Source of the DNA: Methylomicrobium sp035916875
Lineage (GTDB): Bacteria; Pseudomonadota; Gammaproteobacteria; Methylococcales; Methylomonadaceae
Assembly: GCF_035916875.1 (NCBI RefSeq)
Contig: NZ_JAXUHN010000026.1
Span: forward strand, 1 to 17,349
Length of the DNA stretch: 17,349 nucleotides
Direction: 5' to 3'
Of this stretch, positions 12,857 through 17,349 are shown one piece after another. Both the position numbers and the translations under genes were made by a program. The notes beneath the pieces were generated by a model. The model had not been told where the DNA came from. It saw only the letters and a program-made list of their open reading frames with translations, and searched no databases. Every line of letters starts with the position of its first letter. Position 1 is the first letter of the stretch.

Positions 12857-14647
12857 TTAAACCAAGGGCTGCCCCATAACAGTCAGTATGCTTTGTTCGC
12901 CATCCACGTTGAGCGATAAAAAGGGGGTTGCAAATTTCGGCAGATCAGAGGGGTTTCTGAACACTAACTCGCTGACCAAAGACAGTGACGGATCATATAA
13001 ATCCCTGTCGGCTTGCGGTTTTTCTTTCAGGACAATGCTTTTCAGAGGCAAAGCGGGTTCCGACATGAATCGGGCTATATTCGCCAAACGCTGGCGAAGT
13101 TCGTTCGCATTACCCGGCGGCATCAAAAAAGCATAAGAACGCTTGCGCGATAAGGTGGAGCCGAGATAACTGGGATTGAGCCTGCAGAATTGATCATGCT
13201 TTAAATTAGCCAGCCTGGCGATAGTGCTGATTTCTTTTTCCGCCAGATAGTTTACCTCGAATTCATGGTCAATTTGGACTTTGACAAAATACGGCTCATT
13301 TTTAATCGAAGGCAGTTTGATGCCATAGTTGGCCGGATGGGAGAAGATTTTGGATAGCGCCAGCAAGCGGGGGACATAATTCTGCGTTTCTTCGGGTAAA
13401 GTTAACGACCAGAAATCGGCTGGTAAACCTTCGGCCAGATTATGGCTGATCGCATTATCTACAGTCGCTTGTCCTGAATTATATGCCGCTAAGGCGAGCA
13501 ACCAATCACCGTTGAAATGATGATTTAAACCGCTGAGAAAACGAATGGCCGCTTGTGTAGATTTTGGAATATCAAGCCGTTCGTCATAATTATGGCTTTG
13601 TACCAGATTGTAATCCATGCCGGTGCTGGGAATGAATTGCCATAGCCCTTTCGCTTGTTTAGCCGACTCGGCCGTGGGCTGATAAGCGCTTTCAACGATC
13701 GGAAGCAAGGCCAGTTCCAATGGCAATCGATATTGACTGAGCTTTTCGACTATATGATAAAGGTAGGGATGCGCACGTTCGGCCACACGATAAAGAAAAT
13801 CAGGATTTCGGGTGTAGGCCGCGATGAATTTATCGATGCGATCATTTATCGCTGCTTGTTGACTTTGCTGTCCGCCCCGGACATTCTGTTTTTCGGGAAA
13901 GTTTTCTTTGGGCTTTTGTTGTTTGCTATTAGCCTTGATCGCGGCCAATTGCCGCTCGTCACAGGTCGAGGCAGATTTTTCCGACTCATCCGCGCGCATG
14001 GATTTGGATAATGCGGTTAAAAACTGATAGCGGTTGAGCCTGCTAGCCGATTCCGATAATTCCTTGTTAGGTTTCGTCTGGTTAAAATCAGGGCGAGCAT
14101 CCGCTATTTTCAATCGTCCCTTCAGTTTAACTAAAGCTGGTTCGCTATCCTCCGTTTCGGGTGCGTTTGCTTTATGCCTCTTAACTGAAGGCGGGGGCGT
14201 GCAGTTGCTCTCGGTTGTTGCCGAGGGTTTCGCACCCAAGAGTTTCCGGCCAAGCTCTGTATAGTGATGCTGGTCCAATTTCAGACGGCCTAATTCGGTA
14301 TAACGATGAACAGGCGCGATTGCTGTTTGCGGAGGACCGTCGAGTGCAGACTGCGAATAGCGTGCTATCCCGTCAGAATCCTGGCGCATTTTCAGAATGG
14401 ACGTGGAAGAATTGGAATGAAGCGTGACAGCCTTCGATCCAGAGCGTTCGTGATTTGCTGGATTTACAGGAGTGGGACTTGGGATTTTCATTCCTGAGCG
14501 AATACGCCCCCACACATCGATCGTGCTGGCGGATGCCGTTTTTTTGGCATGCGCCTTGTCTTTGGATGTGGCGGCGTCAGCTCCGGGAACATAACCGAAT
14601 AAGAAGACGCCAATGGCAATTGTTAATACCAACAGTAATGATCGCAT
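12857..14647 (-). CDS. MltD-like membrane-associated lytic murein transglycosylase
   Basis: Lytic transglycosylases cleave the glycan backbone of peptidoglycan, forming 1,6-anhydro-MurNAc. The start is ATG 14647, with GAGG eight bases upstream, followed by signal peptide MRSLLLVLTIAIGVFLFGYV...GADA-ATS; no lipobox Cys is present, unlike E. coli MltD. Residues about 25-265 are a long, low-complexity, probably disordered linker with a duplicated YTELGR motif. The SLT domain follows: catalytic Glu in LLPIVESAYQP (E319), GLWQFIPSTG (334-343) and LALAAYNSGQ (384-393), with RNPDFLYRVAERAHPYLYHI before it. The C-terminal part resembles the post-catalytic region of MltD (ISTIARLANLKHDQFCRLNP) but has no clear canonical LysM repeats. 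At 596 residues it is longer than E. coli MltD, mainly through the linker. Confidence 0.88.
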   Translation of the reverse strand: MRSLLLVLTIAIGVFLFGYVPGADAATSKDKAHAKKTASASTIDVWGRIRSGMKIPSPTPVNPANHERSGSKAVTLHSNSSTSILKMRQDSDGIARYSQSALDGPPQTAIAPVHRYTELGRLKLDQHHYTELGRKLLGAKPSATTESNCTPPPSVKRHKANAPETEDSEPALVKLKGRLKIADARPDFNQTKPNKELSESASRLNRYQFLTALSKSMRADESEKSASTCDERQLAAIKANSKQQKPKENFPEKQNVRGGQQSQQAAINDRIDKFIAAYTRNPDFLYRVAERAHPYLYHIVEKLSQYRLPLELALLPIVESAYQPTAESAKQAKGLWQFIPSTGMDYNLVQSHNYDERLDIPKSTQAAIRFLSGLNHHFNGDWLLALAAYNSGQATVDNAISHNLAEGLPADFWSLTLPEETQNYVPRLLALSKIFSHPANYGIKLPSIKNEPYFVKVQIDHEFEVNYLAEKEISTIARLANLKHDQFCRLNPSYLGSTLSRKRSYAFLMPPGNANELRQRLANIARFMSEPALPLKSIVLKEKPQADRDLYDPSLSLVSELVFRNPSDLPKFATPFLSLNVDGEQSILTVMGQPLV

Positions 14648-15219
14648 AGCCGTTACCTCATCGCATAGACCCTGGCTGTGGCGGCTTGGGTTATTCAAGG
14701 ACCATGCTTTTTAGATAAAGGTGGGTAGGCTAAAAAGCGGCCATTGGCTAGAGTAGTGCAAAAAATATTTGCCCATTACTTTGCATTGTATCGACAAAAC
14801 CAAAAATTACATACGTTTTATTTACAAGGATAAGGCGGATTCGCTTTACGACTGCATGGATGCAGGAGGTGGAGCAACACAGGAGGGGGCCTGAATCATC
14901 GGAACACTTTGAAAATGGCGCACGATGCCTACCCACGGCTGGGTGCATTTCGAGATTAATCCCCTTCTCTTGCCAAACCGTTTATTAATCTTAATAATAT
15001 TGAGGATTTAGGCCTCCGCGCTGACTTTGCGGCACTTCCCTGTTCCCAAATAATTCTAACTAATAGAGCCATAAGATGGTCTGAGGCAGGAAGCCCATCA
15101 GTCGCGAACGACCCGACGGGCTTCCTTCGTCAGCCTATCTAATCAACCTATCAAAGATTTTGGCACGTAAACCGATTCATAACTCATCCGATAAATTCAG
15201 GATTAAAGAATTAAAAGCA
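14648..15219. repeat. Intergenic region with degenerate REP-like elements
   Basis: No gene is supported. 14891-14938 is a degenerate copy of the repeat at 8390-8434 and 8625-8669: CGGAACACTTTGAAAATGG, then a decayed hairpin arm. 14831-14840 carries AAGGCGGATTCGC, like the arm at 11091. 15088-15096 (AGGAAGCCC) and 15118-15126 (GGGCTTCCT) form a hairpin whose right arm belongs to the 18-base repeat also found at 9417-9434. The remainder should hold the divergent promoters of the two flanking genes, which I cannot place. Confidence 0.55.
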
Positions 15220-17190
15220 ATGGATATAAAATATAGACCGGAAATAGATGGCTTAAGAGCTTTAGCAATTATTTTGGTATTTCTATCTCATTATGTCAAT
15301 TTACACGGCGGATTCGTTGGCGTGGATGTTTTTTTTGTCATATCCGGCTATCTGATTACATCGATCATCGCGAACCAGCATCAAAAAAGCCAGTTTAAAA
15401 TATCCGATTTTTACAAGAGAAGAATAAAACGCATTTTCCCAGCCTTAATAACGGTTTTATTAAGCTGCTTTTTATTCGGCTGGTTCTCGCTGCTCTCTTC
15501 GGAATACCAAAACTTAGCTCTCCACATATCCAGCGGCTCGATTTTTTTATCAAACTTTCTCTTACTGAGTGAAGTCGGATATTTCGATGTGTCCAGCGAA
15601 TTCAAGCCTTTGCTCCACCTTTGGTCTTTAAGCATCGAAGAGCAATTCTACATCATCTGGCCAGCCGTCATTACACTCTGCATTAAACTGAGATTTCCGA
15701 TCAAAAAAACGCTGCTGGTATTTATTATAGTTTCATTCGCATTCAATCTATATGAAGCCGAAATAAGCAAAAATGCAGACTTTTACTTGCCGGTAACAAG
15801 GTTTTGGGAACTGGCGTTGGGCGGCATACTATTTGGCGAAACATTCAATAAAACTTCAATAAGAAACCAAGCCATAGGCAATATACTTCCTGTTCTGGGT
15901 ACATTATTAATACTTTCCTGCCTTCACTTTGTCGATAAATCACGCAACTACCCAAGCTGGCCGGCTCTATTACCTACTTTGGGAGCGGCACTCATAATCA
16001 TATCGCCCAAAAACAACCTTTTCAATAAATATGTTTTAGGTTCAAAGCCTTTAGTTGCGATTGGATTAATAAGCTATCCACTATACTTATGGCATTGGCC
16101 TATAATATCTTTTTTGCGCATTATTTCTGAAGAAACCAGCATTAAGTCTTGGCTAAAAATTGTAGCGACCTTGTTGAGCTTTACCTTAGCCTATTTGACT
16201 TACCGGTTTATCGAGACGCCCTTGCGATTTAGCGCTAAACCCTATACGTTGTGGGGCTTGATTTCAACGATGGCGTTAACGGGGAGCCTCGGCTACTATA
16301 CTTATCATAATAATGGATTTGCCGGACGATTCCCTGATGCCGAAGCCAACGCAAAACAATTCAAACTGATGAGCCAGGGCAATCTGAACGCCATTAAAAA
16401 AATAGATTGCTCAAAGTTCTCAATTCAAACCGGCGATATTGCATGTTTTATCAGCAATCCTCAATTAAAACCGACCCTTATCGCTATCGGCGACAGCCAT
16501 GCCGTGCATAACACCATGGGCCTTATCGATGACTTCAACAAATTAAATCAAAACTTCTCAATCATTTATCAAGGCGGTTGCTTACCCTACATTAATGTTC
16601 AAGTCTTTAGGGGCGAGACCGAAACCTGCAGTAAAAGCATGCAGCAAGCCTTGGATTTTTCCATCCAAACACAAGAAATAAAAACTGTTTTATTAGCTAG
16701 CCGCGGCTCTTGGTATATAAACGGAAAAGATTTCCAATCCAAGCTGAATGGTTTCAAAATTGGCATTCTCGGCAACGATTCTATTCAAGATAGCACAGAA
16801 ATTTATTATCAGGGTCTCCGCAATACGGTTTCCAAACTGCTTAGTTCGGGTAAGAATGTTATTCTCGTCGTCGACAATCCTGAACTCGGTTTTAATCCCA
16901 AACACTGCGCTAAAACTCGCCCATTCAACATAGTTGATAATTTCAATGCGGAATGCGCACAATCGATTCATGATTTAGATGAAAATGACAAAGCGTACAA
17001 ATCAATCATTCAGAAAGTCATTACCGAGTTTCCAGCCATGAAGGTCTTTGATACTAAAAAGTATTTATGCGACACTGAAAAGTGTTATGCAAAAATTAAT
17101 AACAATATCTTATATTCAGATAAAAATCACTTATCTGCCGCAGGTTCTGCTTTTATTGGCGAAAAGTTTCTTCATGATATTGAGTTTTAA
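15220..17190 (+). CDS. Acyltransferase-3 / SGNH fusion, probable O-acetyltransferase of a surface glycan
   Basis: Proteins of this OafA-type architecture carry acetyl groups across the inner membrane and attach them to lipopolysaccharide, capsule or other glycans. ATG 15220 starts at the conserved MDIKYRPEIDGLRALAI; a TTG at 15160 is in frame but adds 20 unlike residues. The membrane domain has about ten helices with FLSHY (His24, likely catalytic), GGFVGVDVFFVISGYLIT (30-47), FYKRRIKRIFPAL, LLHLWSLSIEEQFYIIWP, YPLYLWHWP and RFIETPLR. A periplasmic SGNH domain follows: GDSH (D425, S426, H427) and SDKNHLSAAG with D634 and H637 completing the catalytic triad. Length (656 aa) is typical. The gene is much more AT-rich than the nrd genes, as often seen for surface-glycan genes gained by transfer. 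The glycan target is unknown. Confidence 0.9.
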   Translation: MDIKYRPEIDGLRALAIILVFLSHYVNLHGGFVGVDVFFVISGYLITSIIANQHQKSQFKISDFYKRRIKRIFPALITVLLSCFLFGWFSLLSSEYQNLALHISSGSIFLSNFLLLSEVGYFDVSSEFKPLLHLWSLSIEEQFYIIWPAVITLCIKLRFPIKKTLLVFIIVSFAFNLYEAEISKNADFYLPVTRFWELALGGILFGETFNKTSIRNQAIGNILPVLGTLLILSCLHFVDKSRNYPSWPALLPTLGAALIIISPKNNLFNKYVLGSKPLVAIGLISYPLYLWHWPIISFLRIISEETSIKSWLKIVATLLSFTLAYLTYRFIETPLRFSAKPYTLWGLISTMALTGSLGYYTYHNNGFAGRFPDAEANAKQFKLMSQGNLNAIKKIDCSKFSIQTGDIACFISNPQLKPTLIAIGDSHAVHNTMGLIDDFNKLNQNFSIIYQGGCLPYINVQVFRGETETCSKSMQQALDFSIQTQEIKTVLLASRGSWYINGKDFQSKLNGFKIGILGNDSIQDSTEIYYQGLRNTVSKLLSSGKNVILVVDNPELGFNPKHCAKTRPFNIVDNFNAECAQSIHDLDENDKAYKSIIQKVITEFPAMKVFDTKKYLCDTEKCYAKINNNILYSDKNHLSAAGSAFIGEKFLHDIEF

Positions 17191-17349
17191 TTGAAAAGGA
17201 GTGAGTCAATGCCGTTAAAGACCATGCACTTATAAGTGTCTCGCAGAAAGTTGATTGGCGTTAAACTAAAAGCTTTTTAGAACCAGCAGGAAACAGAGTT
17301 GGCAAGGGTTGCCCGATTAGAACTATCAGAAAACGATGACGCATGTTTG
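17191..17349. other. 3' flank of the acyltransferase gene
   Basis: AAAAGGAGTGAGTCA precedes ATG 17209, which opens only seven codons (MPLKTMHL then stop), so a strong ribosome-binding site is followed by what looks like a cut-off gene start. A weak palindrome CTAAAAGC-TTTTTAG (17265-17280) may serve as a terminator. No other gene is visible before the window ends. Confidence 0.3.

Noticed and set aside
14748..14948. 66-residue minus-strand frame
   Set aside because: Covers degenerate REP sequence; no motif or start signal.

Overview
The window looks like a chromosomal segment of a gammaproteobacterium, possibly a methanotroph or relative. This is inference: it rests on the split adenosylcobalamin-dependent ribonucleotide reductase (NrdJa/NrdJb, as in Pseudomonas), the tRNA-Ser, the MltD-type lytic transglycosylase, and many REP-like palindromes with REP-associated tyrosine transposase (RAYT) remnants. 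No gene here fixes the genus.

Layout. 1-518: a decayed 5' piece of an IS91-family transposase. 1080-2858: a secreted, C-terminally anchored two-domain multicopper oxidase whose type 1 copper site is in domain 1. 2955-3404 (minus): a stand-alone cyclic-nucleotide-binding domain protein. 3723-3813 (minus): tRNA-Ser(UGA). 4179-7661: the class II ribonucleotide reductase locus. It is preceded by two NrdR-box-like operators and split by an inserted DUF4160/DUF2442 pair (putative toxin-antitoxin) between nrdJa and nrdJb. 7755-8135: a T5orf172/GIY-YIG-type small protein.

8136-11226 is an accessory, repeat-rich zone. It holds several REP-like hairpin families, a 235-bp tandem duplication covering a RAYT promoter and start region, a RAYT lacking its C-terminal part, a separate RAYT C-terminal fragment on the opposite strand, a small orphan gene, and a protein with two GIY-YIG-like repeats and perhaps the start of a third.

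11227-14647 returns to ordinary genes: a small two-helix membrane protein (minus), a DUF167/YggU protein (plus), a cytosine deaminase closely resembling yeast Fcy1 (minus), a small hypothetical protein (minus) and an MltD-like lytic transglycosylase (minus). 14648-15219 is another REP-containing gap. It is followed by a large acyltransferase-3/SGNH membrane protein (15220-17190), probably an O-acetyltransferase acting on a cell-surface glycan.

How the genes fit together: the nrdJ locus is the only clear functional unit. NrdJa holds the catalytic barrel and NrdJb the TSCPD domain and redox-active cysteine tail, and NrdR probably represses both from the paired boxes. The inserted DUF4160/DUF2442 genes would be read with them. 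The remaining genes look like independent transcription units.
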